From: Brachyhypopomus gauderio
Taxonomy: Eukaryota; Chordata; Actinopteri; Gymnotiformes; Hypopomidae
Direction: 5' to 3'
NCBI RefSeq assembly: GCF_052324685.1
Contig: NC_135223.1
Coordinates: 19,413,822 to 19,477,821, forward strand
Length of the DNA: 64,000 bases
Part shown: positions 46,291-57,420 of the stretch, piece by piece
Position numbering within the stretch: position 1 is the first letter of the stretch
Layout of the letters: every line of letters begins with the position of its first letter
The notes under the pieces: model-generated
The model's input: only the letters and a program-made list of their open reading frames with translations
Database searches by the model: none
What the model was told of the DNA's origin: nothing
Program-made: the position numbers and the translations under genes

Positions 46291-46450
46291 GGATTTAACT
46301 GTGGAGTCTACATGACCATTTGTTTTCTGTTGGGCTTCTTTGTGGCACATGTTCGATGTTTTGATTTGGTGTCACTTCCTACACAGGTGCCGCATGTAAA
46401 TCACCATATCATTTGTGTCTTGTTATGTTGTTACTTTATAATCCCTTTGT
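44422..46450. repeat. Tandem segmental duplication, copy 2
   Basis: The second, shorter copy of the unit described at 38760. It lacks the MITE, SINE and 13-bp minisatellite of copy 1. Near 45310-45430 it keeps about 120 bases that copy 1 has lost. It includes a short TG tract at 44452-44475 and a (TG)n plus G19 tract at 46249-46292. Confidence 0.8.
46249..46292. repeat. (TG)13 followed by G19
   Basis: A TG tract passing directly into a run of 19 G. Confidence 0.93.
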
Positions 46451-46624
46451 GTTAGTACAACCAATATTCAGTCATTACATTGGCTTTTCTTTATTTTATT
46501 TTTGTGCACACATTCAGCTTAGTTTAATTACATTCTTCATTTGGGGACTCTTATTTGCTTTTTAAATTAAGTTGCTAGCATTGCTAGTTGTGATTTACAC
46601 CCCAGTTAGAATCTGTGCAGTGAG

Positions 46625-46626
<2 letters not shown>

Positions 46627-46713
<87 letters not shown>

Positions 46714-46860
46714 GGGCAGCCCTAGCCCAGCGCCTGAGGAGCAGTGGGGTTAAGTGCCTTGCTCAAGGGCACATCAGTCATGGCTTAAGACCTGAGAATC
46801 GAACCCCCAACCCCCCATTCACAAGACCAGCTCCCTAACCACCAGACCATGGCTGCCACG
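46627..46860 (-). mobile_element. tRNA-derived SINE with (TG)n tail
   Basis: Read on the minus strand, the element begins near 46860 with CGTGGCAGCCATGGTCTGG. It has an intact A-box-like TGGTCTGGTGGTTAGG and a B-box-like GGGTTCGATTC, then the body CCCTTGAGCAAGGCACTTAA common to fish SINEs. It ends at CCCACTAGTG and passes directly into an 83-base (TG)n tail, which is the (CA)n at 46627-46709 on +. This is the better preserved of the two SINEs in the window. Confidence 0.85.
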
Positions 46861-48744
46861 ACCATATTTGTTTAAATATAAAACAACTGACTTGAAGTAC
46901 TCTTATAACACAGGATTGTAAGTTACCCTTAGGCTTCCATTATACATGTTTCAAATCAATGTTGTTTTTGTGGTGGCTCTTGTGCTAGTATAAATTACGT
47001 GACCAATTCAGTAACCTAGTTAGAGAGAGGAAACACTGGAGTATTTATTTAAGAAATACTTACTGTTTATGATATGTATTTTAAAAAATTATTTAGAATC
47101 TTTTTATAATCTATTTTAAAAATACAGAGAACTTTAATATATTTACATTTTATTTCTGATAAAGTACCAACCAGAGAGGATACAGACAGAAACACACACA
47201 ACCAGTTAATAAAATGGCTAGTCAGCTCTATTCCTAAAAGCCATTTCTTTGCATGCTACATTAAGATCTTAGAGCAAAAATGCAACTTCACTAACTTTAC
47301 GGGAAGAGGAAAGTTTGCCTTGGTGTGTATCAGACAAAAATAAGAATCTAATATCCTGCCTATACTTCAGGGCCAAGTACAAAATAAAACAGGCAATGAT
47401 TGCAGTGGCAAGACTGTGTTTCAGATGTTTGTGAGATGCTCAGGGATCTGAGCAGTATAGTGGAAGGTTCTGAGTAAGAGCAGATACAAGACAGCAGTGT
47501 TAAAGAGACGCTGCAGATTAGGGAATGTAGCTCACTGCCTTATCTTCTCCCCAGAGACTCCAGGGAGGCCTTGGGGGCCTTGCAGTTCTTTCCTGCATCT
47601 TGATCTCTAGAAAATGAAACTAACTACAAATGTCCATCGATTTGACACTTTATACAATTCATCAAATAGATAAGATCTCATGGTTCTGGCCTACTAACCT
47701 TTCATAAGTTCCACTCTTCCAAGCATAATTTGCTTTTCTCTTATTATGTTTATGCTTCTAAGTAAAATTTGCCTTGCAACTGAATTGGTTGGGTTTGTTT
47801 GTCTTTTTTTTTATGCACTGAAAACGTTTATGCACAGAAATCAGACAAATGTTCAGCTGAGAATATATACCAGCATACATTGGAGCTCTGAAAAAGAAAA
47901 CGATTATTCACAATGAAGAAAAGCTGGAGCACTACAGAACTACGGAGGGACTTTTTGACAATCACTTTATAGTGCAGTAATAAAATTGCATTAATAGATC
48001 ATAAATATCACCTTAAATATAAAAAGCAATCTAGTGTGGTTCCTCGGTTGACACATGTACATGAATGTTAATGCAGATGTTACTGTTCTTTGTTGTTCTT
48101 TGTTCAGCAGCTGGTCTGACCATTTGTAATTTGCAAGATGGTGTCATATAACCCAAAGGCAAACATTCTTTCTCAGACTTGGAATGACTATCTGAGTCTG
48201 GTCTGGAATAGGAAGTATTGTTCATATATGGGAACCTTCTAACAGTAGGGTCACCGATATCCTAAAGGTTTCTTGTTTTTCTATTTATATCCAACTCTAT
48301 TAAGTACGATATTCAGCCCCGGAAATTCCATTTGCTATGAAGGAAATGACCAGTTAGTCCAGTTAGTACTCCCAAGGACATGTTTCAACAGAATATTCCA
48401 TTATATTAAATTACTACTAAAACTAATACTAATACTTTTAGCCTATAAATTTATGGTAAACACAGTTTACAGTCCAGTGGAGAATCCAATTCCACTGGAT
48501 TCTCATAACTACAGTTAATTTATTGAGTGCAAACATATGGCATGGAGATCTAGTTAAATGTGTTAAACCAAATCACTCACAAGCCCAAGCAATTGTATAC
48601 ACAAGTGCAGATGGCATTTGCTTTTCCAAGCATATTCAAATAAGAATTGTTTTTGGTGTTTTGCTTCTATAGTAAATGATGCCTCAGTAGTGTTGTCATT
48701 GTCATGATGCACCAGTTACAGCCTAGGAGGGACACACTCACTGC
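46861..48744. other. Non-genic stretch
   Basis: AT-rich. No gene, RNA gene or named repeat was recognised in these 1.9 kb. Confidence 0.4.
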
Positions 48745-48779
<35 letters not shown>

Positions 48780-48781
<2 letters not shown>

Positions 48782-49053
48782 TACCTGTCAAATCTGCCAT
48801 TTTGGCTGAGAAACTATCATATTTTACCCCTCTTTCCCGTCGTCCTCCCATATTAATATTGTGCCGTAAATTTCCCGTATTATAATACAAGGCCTAATAA
48901 TTTTTCTAAAGCATTCAAGAGCCTCTCCAAAATGAATTATCTCGCTAGCCTCACGAGAATGTCAACCTGCAGTAGCCGAGTGTCAGTTCTTGTGAGGTGA
49001 GTGCAACCTGTGAAAATTTTTCCTTATTTTTAAATCAAAAACGTGACAGGTAT

Positions 49054-49054
<1 letters not shown>
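48780..49054. mobile_element. hAT-type MITE inside a (CA)n tract
   Basis: Inverted termini TATACCTGTCA (left) and TGACAGGTATG (right) bound 275 bases with no coding capacity. They resemble fish hAT ends of the CATACCTGTCAA type. Both flanks are CA repeat (48746-48779 and 49055-49100). The flanking 8-mers are both ACACACAC, consistent with a target duplication but not proof in a simple repeat. Confidence 0.75.
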
Positions 49055-49100
<46 letters not shown>

Positions 49101-49101
<1 letters not shown>

Positions 49102-51994
49102 ATCCCATCATTATTTGTTGGTTCACTTCACATGCAGCTTGTTGTTTTTTCCCTTTTCCAGTCACTAAAACCCACAGGTTCTGTCCGCCATTGCTGTGCA
49201 TTGCACACCGAACCATGATAGACGTCCTGAAGTCTTTCAGAGGGACTGCCAGCATTTCGTCCTGTCGCCTCATCTTCTATAGAGACTACAAAAGTTTGTT
49301 CTGCTGATTTGTCAACCTTTAATAAATTAATAAAATTCTAAAATAAACGAAACGTTAGAGTTGTTAGAGTTAGAGTTGTTAATGGGACAGTTTATCTGGA
49401 ACTTGTGGAGTCACTCCAGTGAGAATGGGGACGAGCTGCAGCCAAAGTTTGGTGACGCCTTAGAGTATGCAAGGCAAGAGAATGTAGGAGTGCCTGATAC
49501 CATGACTAACAAAACTGTGAGAGAAGTTCATAAATGTGTGCTGAACTGTTGAGATAACACAGTGTTTAAAGAAATGAGGAGCGGAGAAGTTCAGTTAGGA
49601 GGGATAAAACAATGGGCCAAAAGGGTTTCGGGCACTTCTCAGGATGTTGCTGTCACACCTGGCCCAACCCTCACCTGTCAGTCATGCCTTTGTTTTCATT
49701 TTTTATTTGCCACTGTGTTTTCATATCTGTGTCCACGGCTTGTCATTTGTAACTCCGTCCTTTGTTATTGAATTCACGTGTGTCTCATTTAGTCCCCTTG
49801 TTAATTTAAATATTTATACCAAGTTTTAGTCCATCTTGGTTGGCTATTGTGTTTAATGATGTGCTTGTGATCTGTGTCATTGTCTGAGTTAAGGTAAATA
49901 TATGCATCTGAGTTAATGTTTCATGGTTAGTTTATGTTTAGCCTGTTGAGTTGATTTGTGTTCTTGTCATTATGTCTCTCACCTTATTAGTTGGCTATGA
50001 CCCTGGCCCATTCTTTACGATGATGATTATAGATTTGCTAACTAAATTCCTCTGCCCATTCTACCAGTCTGTTGTTGCAAGTACCATTTTGTGGCGTGGT
50101 GTGGAAAGGAGAGTCAGTAGGCAAGTCCATTGTCAACGTAACAAGCCTCTTTTATTAAATGCCTCAATAGCGTCATCAGCAATCATGTAAAGGAGCCGTG
50201 ATCACGCAGAACAGACTCAAACAGTACACGAAACACGAGGGGATGGCAATGATGGAATGGAATTACATACACATGGCAGGAGTGACTACGACTGTACAAC
50301 TACATAAACAGACATCGGGCAACTTAAACAAAACAGCACACATATTCACACACATAATCAATAATCACATAGGCATGAACATGGACATTGCATAACAATA
50401 CCGGAGGGAGGGGGATCATGGGTAGCGTCGTCCCCCATTGGACCGATGCTACAATATTCTCTGCTGTCTATGCAGTATCATGCAGGCTGCAGCTATGCAG
50501 GCTGGACACTCTGGAGTTTGCAGCAGAACAACAGACTCAATGAACTTCTGACCATTTTAGATAACACATAACATCCTCTGTACAGAACTGTGGAACAACA
50601 GAGAAGCTCATTAGGGGCAGACTGATCCAGCTGTGCTCTGTCATGAGGAGTGAGATCTCTCCTCCCCACCTCAGTAAGACTACACAAGTCTGCGTTCTGC
50701 AGAGACACTACTGATCTATTTTCTGAATTGGGCTGAGTTGTTCCTTCACTTTCATCTGTGTCCTTCAGACTGAGCACTGTGATCAATGTTGGTCTTTGTA
50801 ATAATCTTCTGAATCCACTCTCCCATACCTGTATTAAAAACCTGTCATGCGCATAGCTCATATATGTATATAGATACACTTTGCACTTTGGACTAGTACT
50901 GTGATCATTGAACTTTTACTAGTAATATATTCTGAGTCCAATATATATGTATAATCTTTCTCCTGCAGAGAAAGACTATTCACTCTCCCATTCAACTTCA
51001 CATTTGACTGACCCTAACAAACTACCTGGGATGGCCTGGGAGGGATCTCTCCCAAAACCCACACACTGGGTCCACAGGATTGAGTAAACCTTTCTTATCA
51101 GACTGACCAGGGTCTTGGTATGAGGAATTATGGCTTCCACCAGGGCAGAGGGCCCCTGTTTATGGCTTTTGTTGCTTAGCTTGGTGGATTCCTAACCATA
51201 AAGCATCACCTTTGAAATTCGTGAACAGACCTATATTCAAGAATGCCAAAATTGGTCATGATTCTTATAACTCTATATTCTGAGATAGATACTGGATTCT
51301 AGCCCCTTCTAGAGGAAGCAACTATTCAAGATCAATCCAAAGACACCAAATTTGGAATTATTGTAATAAAGAAAATGACAACATATAGATAAAGAATACA
51401 GGATTATCAGATCACGGAGCCCAGCAGTATTCAGTATCTGGAGCATAACCATCCAATCATACACTGTGCTATCATGACTTGTATTTGAACATGAAGATTA
51501 CATCCTGTATCATTCTTATTGAAATGCTATGTAAACTATGTGTTCCATATCGATGCATATATACTATTAATCATATTACCCCTGTTTTACCATGTTATTC
51601 ACTTATGAGACTATTATCACATCTCTTTTATTCCTATAAACATAATGTCTATGCATTAATCTGGCTATTGGTTGGGCAGTTTTCTTGGGTGTCACTGGGA
51701 GGTGTGCATCGGTATTGGATGTTGTGAGGGTGCAGTTCTCCTGATCACGATGCAGTGGCGTTGGGCGCAGGTAGAGGCACACAGGTGAGAGCCTCAGGAG
51801 CCGGGTCAGGCAGTTCCTCTGCCTCCATCTCCTCCTCCTCCTCCACCTCCTCTTCCTCCCTCCTCCTCAAAGAAGTAGCTCCTTATGCTGGCACCCTCTG
51901 GGGTGCTACCCTGTGGGCACTCCATGCTTTCCCCCTCAGAGGAGGGAAGAAGGAATTCCTCAGCATCATCATGGCAAGACCGCATGCTGACTTC
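49101..51994. other. Non-genic stretch with probable unnamed repeats
   Basis: No gene is supported. Segments such as 49640-49990 and 50095-50460 have the look of dispersed fish elements (internal A- or T-rich runs and CpG remnants in an otherwise AT-rich region), but I cannot name them or define ends. An open frame at 50493-50879 (-) of 128 codons has no family resemblance. A TCC-rich stretch occurs at 51820-51870. Confidence 0.35.
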
Positions 51995-52228
51995 CTCAAT
52001 CAATCAATCAATCAATCAAATTTTATTTATATAGCGCTTTTTACAACAGTTGTTGTCACAAAGCAGCTTTACAAGTGCCGAGTCCTAGCCCCCAGTGAGC
52101 AAGCCAAAGGCGACAGTGGCAAGGAAAAACTCCCTAGTTTTTTGCATGAGGAAGAAACCTTGAGAGGAACCAAGACTCAGGGGGGGAACCCATCCTCCTC
52201 TGGCCGACACCGGTCACCATGACAACAA
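51995..52228 (-). mobile_element. LINE 3' end with (TTGA)n tail, copy A
   Basis: About 230 bases, nearly identical to 57421-57652. On the minus strand both copies end AGCGCTATATAAATAAAATT followed by (TGAT)n. This layout marks the 3' end of a non-LTR retrotransposon or a SINE sharing its tail. The block is abundant in fish genomes from memory (it includes AAGCAGCTTTACAAGTGCC). No coding part remains. Confidence 0.7.
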
Positions 52229-52275
52229 CTTCCTCCCCCCCATAGTGCTCGGTGTCATCCGAGTACACAGATGGT

Positions 52276-52400
52276 ATACGAATACGAATACGAATACTTT
52301 AATGTCATTGCACATTGTACAAGTACACTTGTTCAACGAAAATAGGATCCAGCCTCCATCACGGTACAAAACAAAACAATTTAGCCAAAATACACAACAA
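52276..52400 (-). mobile_element. Retroelement 3' end with (ATTCGT)n tail
   Basis: On + a short (ACGAAT)n array leads into ACTTTAATGTCATTGCAC. Read on minus this is a retroelement tail: ...GTGCAATGACATTAAAGT then (ATTCGT)n. It matches a fish LINE/SINE end I recall in form. The inner boundary is uncertain. Confidence 0.5.
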
Positions 52401-52553
52401 ATATGCTATATACAAATAAAATAATAGAATGGATTTAAGAAAACAAAAAGGACTGATGGAACCAAAAACAAGCAAAATGGTGGGGTGCTGACTACATATA
52501 CATACATGGACTACATATACATATATACATATATATACATATACATATATATC

Positions 52554-52735
52554 AGGGGTGTCAAACTCATTTTCACCGCATTATCATTACCCACGGAGGG
52601 CCATATGTAACTTATAAATGTACCTACTCCTTAATGTTAAATAACTTTGAATTTATTACTTATTCAAGTTACAAATATTACAGATATATTTGCGTAAATG
52701 TAAAAAAATGTTTGCTTGTTGCTGTTATTATAACC
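52554..52735. mobile_element. hAT-like terminal fragment
   Basis: Begins CAGGGGTGTCAAACTCATTT, the well-known left terminus of a widespread hAT family, with GGAGGGCCATATG following as in that family. No matching right terminus was found, so it is a truncated copy. The inner boundary is approximate. Confidence 0.6.
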
Positions 52736-53849
52736 AGGGGTGTAGTGGGGGGGGTCGCGGGGGGACACCGATCCCCCCAGTAGTGTAGTGAGAGTGGGTA
52801 GCAGCGGGACACCGTCCCCCCACTTATTTTAACTGGATGTTGCTCTTGCTGAGACTGTTACGTCAAAAGCTAGGTTTATACTTGATGCGTTAGTAATTCG
52901 CCAACTCGTGGCGATCGATAGCACCCCCACCCCCCAACATCTTACGATCGCCACCCCCACTTGATGGCTAATTTTGGCATACTTAGCTCCGTGTTTGGTC
53001 GCAAAATGCCGAAATATATTGTACTCTTTGACAACTGCCACCGCTTCATACCCATTTTCTCCTTGAAGCGCAAACATCGCTTTCACGTCTTTCATGAAAC
53101 ACCCTTCTATCTATCTATTTTTATAGGTATTAAAGGTATTAAATAAAATAACAATGACTGATTAAAGATTTGTCTAACAGCACATTCTGAGTAGCTTTCT
53201 GCACATTATCTCCCCTGGGGTGATTGACTAGACCACTGAGTAATCTCATCTGTGGCTGTGTGGACTGAGTGCTTGTTTATGCTGTTTCCTGTTTGTCTGA
53301 ACCAAAACTTTTGAGAAACCCAGAGATCCCCCCCCCTCCCCCTCCACATGAGTGATCTCTGATGGTTCCAGAGCCATCCCTGGCTGGGACTCCAAGAAGC
53401 ATGACTGGCCTCACTCTGTGGGTGGCCCGGATACCACCCATCCTTCAACACTGCGTCAACCAATCAGGTTATCTGCTTGCTGGTGTAGGTGATGCGGGCA
53501 GTAGGTGCTCTTCTCCAATCACACTGAATCTCTATAAGCAATATTTTAATTGGTAATTTCACCTGCAACCCCCCCCCCTCACTTGAAATATCATATTTGG
53601 TATAGTCTTCAAGTATTATATCACACATTTACTACACTGCATCTTAAAAAATGAACACATGAGAATGGGGTGAGGTGAACCCTCGGCTGTCTGCGCACTA
53701 ACCTTTTTAGTTTTTTTACTAAAAAGAAAATAAATTTACTGGAAGCAATTTGTTGATGAGATGCATCATTACCAACTACTTTTGTGAAAAAAATTACTTA
53801 CTCACGTTCATCAGATAAAGAAAGGTAAATAAATAAATATGCAGAAGAA
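52736..53849. other. Non-genic stretch
   Basis: No gene was recognised. Contains C- and G-rich runs (52745-52770, 52925-52937, 53328-53345, 53568-53578) and short degenerate open frames. Confidence 0.35.
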
Positions 53850-54400
53850 AGACCTCTAGAAAGACCCACAGCATACTTAACAGTGGGCATGAGGTGTTTT
53901 TCTGCGTACTCATACTTGGTGTTATGTCAAATCCACTTAGATTGTTTGTTGCCAAAAAGCTCTATCTTGGTCTCATCTGACCAAAGTACACAGTTAAAAA
54001 ACTGCTTAGCAAACTCCACCCATTTACGAGTATAACTCAGAAAAGGCTTTCTCCATGCATGCCTCCCATACAGCTTGTTGGCCTGTAGATAGTGCCTGAT
54101 GGTTGTTTGGGAGAAATCAAGATGTTACCATTTGATTCAGTTCTCTTACCGTGAGCTTTGGAGAAGTTTTTACTTCTCTTACCATCCTTCTCACTGTGCG
54201 TGGTGGCAAGATACACTTGCGTCCTCTTCCAGGTTTGTTTGTTACAGTTCCAGATGTGCGTGTGCAGGTGAGTGGCTATTTTGTTGTATCTGTTGCCTGA
54301 TTTATGAAGGTTGACACTTGAGTAGTGTGTTCTCTTATCTTTCTCATGTTTAAGAGTGAGTAAGAGAAATAGGCTTCTGTGTAACGCCATATTTATACCC
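53850..54400 (-). pseudogene. Tc1/mariner transposase pseudogene
   Basis: Minus-strand frames read, in order and in several phases, a Tc1 transposase. They show the helix-turn-helix region (VNLHKSGNRYNKIATHLH), a GRGRKCILPPRTVRRMVREV segment, then LYGRHAWRKPFLS and VLWSDETKIELFG with the first catalytic Asp (about 53971-53986). Frameshifts and stops separate these blocks and the C-terminal part is missing, so it is inactive. It is distinct from the Tc1 remnant at 54487. Confidence 0.8.
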
Positions 54401-54861
54401 CAGGGAAAAAGGAAGTGATGGATTACTAATTAAAGGTTCCTAGATATTTTAATCCAATTTATAAACTGCATACACTATATAATATGCACTATATTCCCAA
54501 AAGTATTAGCACATCCATCCAAATGATCACAATCAGGTGTTCCATTCGCTTCCATGGCCAGAGGTGTATAAAATTAAGCACCTATATATAGCCATGCAGA
54601 CTGTTTTTACAAACATTTGTGAAAGAATGGGTCGCTCCTAAATATTCCAGCCATTTGTCATAAATGACAGCAACTCAGCCACGAAGTGGTAGGCCACGTA
54701 AACTGACGGAGCAGGGTCAGCAGAAGGTCGGTAACTTTCTGCAGAGTCAATCACTACAGACATCCAAACTTCATGTGGCCTTCAGATTAGCTCACAGTAC
54801 ACAGAAATCTTCATGGAATGGGTTTCCATGGTTGACCCACTGCATCCCAGCCATACATCAC

Positions 54862-55128
54862 CAGTGTTAGGAATTACTTTAAAAAAGTAATTAGTTATAG
54901 TTACTCACTACTTGTTCAAAAAAGTAACTGAGTTAGTAACTGAATTACTCTATAATAAAAGTAACTCGTTACCAGGGAAAGTAACTATTTGCATTACAGT
55001 AAAAAAAAAGTTATATGCCAATGAATAAGGAGTTTTTGAAAAAGCAGTTTTCACAGTCAGTTGAAATGAGTAGATCAGAAAGGTGTTTAACTTTTGATAT
55101 TTATTGCACATCAACAGACCAGTGCAGG
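54862..55128. mobile_element. hAT-like fragment nested in Tc1 remnant
   Basis: Begins CAGTGTTAGGAATTACTTTA at the point where Tc1 homology stops and continues with repeated AGTAACT motifs, as in a common fish hAT non-autonomous family. It breaks off at a TTAA (55129-55132) where piggyBac-like sequence starts. Confidence 0.6.
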
Positions 55129-55965
55129 TTAAAACCCTCCTGCCTTCCTCGGGTCAAAATGACCACTGTGTTAAAACCCCCCAAAAAATCTACAAAATGC
55201 TATTTTTTAACTTGAAATTTTATGACTTTGCCTAGATTGGTCCCAACAGTAGAAAAAGTGAGATTTTGCTTTTATTCACATTTCCATGTAAGCTGTACAA
55301 CAAAATGTACAAAGATGGTCTTCGGGTCAAAAAGACAGCTGAGCCAAATAGAGTTGAAATCAAGGTCACAGATTTATTTGTAAACCACAGAATGTTACAG
55401 TGTTTAGTTGTGTCTCTGATCAATCAGTAGCAGACGTAAACAAGGCAAATCAGGTGGTGTTCTCGCAGACTTTCCAGAGATTATAAAGGTGCTGCAGATA
55501 ACAGGACCCCAAATAGACTACAGTAGAATGGGTCGTAATCCATTTGATATTACATGCTGATCTGATTCCTGAAGATCAAATTTCTAACAGTACTGAACCC
55601 ATGAGTGTGCGTTATAGCATTGAAGAGACTGTAGAGCTGATTTTCTGAGATGTCCAGCAAGACAACTCTGATTCAGAAGAGGAAGTGGGGGATGTATCCG
55701 AAGAAGAAGATGGGGAGGAATACAACCCAGAGCATGATGAATCATCTTCAGAAGAAGAAGAAAATCCTGAAGCTGCAAGAGAGACTTTGCTTTCAAAAAA
55801 TGAGGGGTCACAATGTGATATGTGACAATTTCTTTACCTCTTATGAACTTGGACAGCAACCCCTGAAGAGGAAGATCACCATGGTTGGTACAGTTAGAAA
55901 GAACAAGCCTGAGCTCCCACCTGCACTGCTAGCGTCAAAGGAGAGAAAGGTCTTCTCCTCAGAGT
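55129..55965 (+). pseudogene. Internally deleted piggyBac-like transposase
   Basis: Starts at a TTAA followed by AACCCTCCTGCC, close to the piggyBac terminus CCCTCCTG. From about 55600 one frame encodes the acidic N-terminal region (DSEEEVGDVSEEEDGEEYNP). After a frame change the core segment CDNFFTSYELGQQ and KRKITMVGTVRKNKPELPP follows at about 55815-55920, characteristic of piggyBac-type DDE transposases. Most of the catalytic region is missing, stops interrupt it, and no right terminus is seen. Confidence 0.8.
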
Positions 55966-56336
55966 CCTGACCTCAACCCGATAGAACACCTTTGGGATGA
56001 GCAGAGACTGAAAATCAGGCCTTCTCATCCAAGCATTAGTATGTGACCTCACAAGTGTAAGTAAAGAAAAGTGCATCAGGCTAATCAAAGCCATGTACAT
56101 ATCAGCTTATATTTCATGTTTAGTCATATGTGTTTATGCATATGTGTTTATGCATTACACTGTTCATTTAGAGTTCCCCACTGGTGGTCTGACCATTTGC
56201 TCCCCATCAGGATGTTTATGCCAAGAACTGGCCTTTACATTGAAAGCAATAAATTTCAAACAATCAAATGCACACACAACACACACAGCTGTAATGCATC
56301 TGGATTTGAGCATTTTGATTTGGAGTGGTACTGTAA

Positions 56337-56760
56337 CACTGCAGAGCGAGGAGACGGACACAAATGCTGAATAGAGCGAGATTTATTAAAGGGAATTCCA
56401 AACTCACAGTCGAATAGGCAGACATGGGTCGTATCAGGAGGGCCGTCCGAACAGGAAAGATAAATAAGCATATTAACACAAAGGAACTAGTATACAATAA
56501 GGCAGGGTAACAGGCGGGAACAAATGATCAAGCGAACATCACAAAGAACAAACTAACAAAATAACCGAGAAAGGACTAGAGAAACACAGGGACTATAAAT
56601 GCATAGAACTAATAAGGCACAGGTGATAACACTGACGACATGGGTGTGACGCACAGAGGGAAACCATGACAACGGATAACAAGGCAGGATTGACAGGCAA
56701 GGAAAAACACTGGCACGTTTAACAGGGGACCAAAGTGACAGCTGGGGGGGTTGGGGGCTA
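56337..56760. repeat. Probable dispersed element, unnamed
   Basis: CpG-richer block starting near CTGCAGAGCGAGGAGACGGA with an internal GAGATTTATTAAAGGG. It has the composition and layout of a non-autonomous fish element, but I cannot name the family or define its ends. Confidence 0.35.
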
Positions 56761-56810
56761 TGTGACAGGTACACTGAATGCTACGTACTGAATGCGAACG
56801 TAAATTGTTT

Positions 56811-56829
56811 GGGGGGGGGGGGGGGGGGG
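56811..56829. repeat. G19 homopolymer
   Basis: Nineteen consecutive G. Confidence 0.93.
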
Positions 56830-57056
56830 ACGTTACCGGGGCGGTGAAAAATGGACACAAATTAAGTATTATATCGCGATCGCTGGTGGTTGATAGATAT
56901 AGATCAGAGGTAAATAAACTAGATTTTTTTTCGGCGTGAGATATCGGAAGTGTGGCGTGAGAGCGTGTGAAAACGGTCAAATGCGTGTGTCTCACGTTAA
57001 ATGCGTGAGAGCTGGCAACCCTGGCATGCTCTTTCGAGTGGCCGTATCTCGACAAA

Positions 57057-57190
57057 ATGTTCCAGTTTTCTGAACGCATGAATCATTCCTATCGTTTTAA
57101 ATGCATGCTTTGTTTGCCAAAAACAAACTATATCACTGAATACAAAAATTCACCGTCCCACCTGAGGAAGCATATTACGGTATGCAGCCC
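57057..57190 (+). pseudogene. BED zinc-finger exon remnant (hAT/ZBED type)
   Basis: The frame from 57057 encodes YRFKCMLCLP, a spacer, and then KNSPSHLRKHI. This is the Cys-x2-Cys ... His-x3-His pattern of BED fingers found at the N-terminus of hAT transposases and ZBED genes. A possible donor (ACG|GTATGC) follows the second His. Just upstream lies GAGAGCTGGCAACCCTG (57012-57028), which looks like a reversed hAT terminus. No catalytic domain follows within reach. A decayed transposon is more likely than a ZBED gene. Confidence 0.6.
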
Positions 57191-57420
57191 AAATGTTTTG
57201 TTAAGTGACCGTTTTCTATGTAGTCAGAGGAGCTTTGCAGTAAGGTTAGTGAAATGACTTTGCCTGCTCACTCCACTGCTAGGTCTGCTAGGATCACTAT
57301 AAATAATGTTAACATTATATTGGCAAGTAATTCAAACTACGGAAACTTCAATAAGGGAAACCGTGTGGGTTAATCGAATCTTGTCAAATAATGTTTCCAT
57401 TCTAATGTCAGTGTAGAATT

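Larger units (their letters stand above)
54487..56062 (+). mobile_element. Tc1-like element remnant, split by insertions
   Basis: The left part (54487-54861) begins CACTATATTCCCAAAAGTAT. It continues through AGAATGGGTCGCTCC and CAACTCAGCCACGAAGTGG, matching a widespread fish Tc1 family recalled from memory. The right part (about 55966-56062) resumes with CCTGACCTCAACCCGATAGA, encoding SPDLNPIEHLW. About 1.1 kb of foreign sequence separates the parts. The transposase is riddled with deletions. Confidence 0.75.

Noticed and set aside
50493-50879. A 128-codon minus-strand frame.
   Set aside because: No domain, no splice signals and no recognisable relatives; kept only as a note in the gap description.
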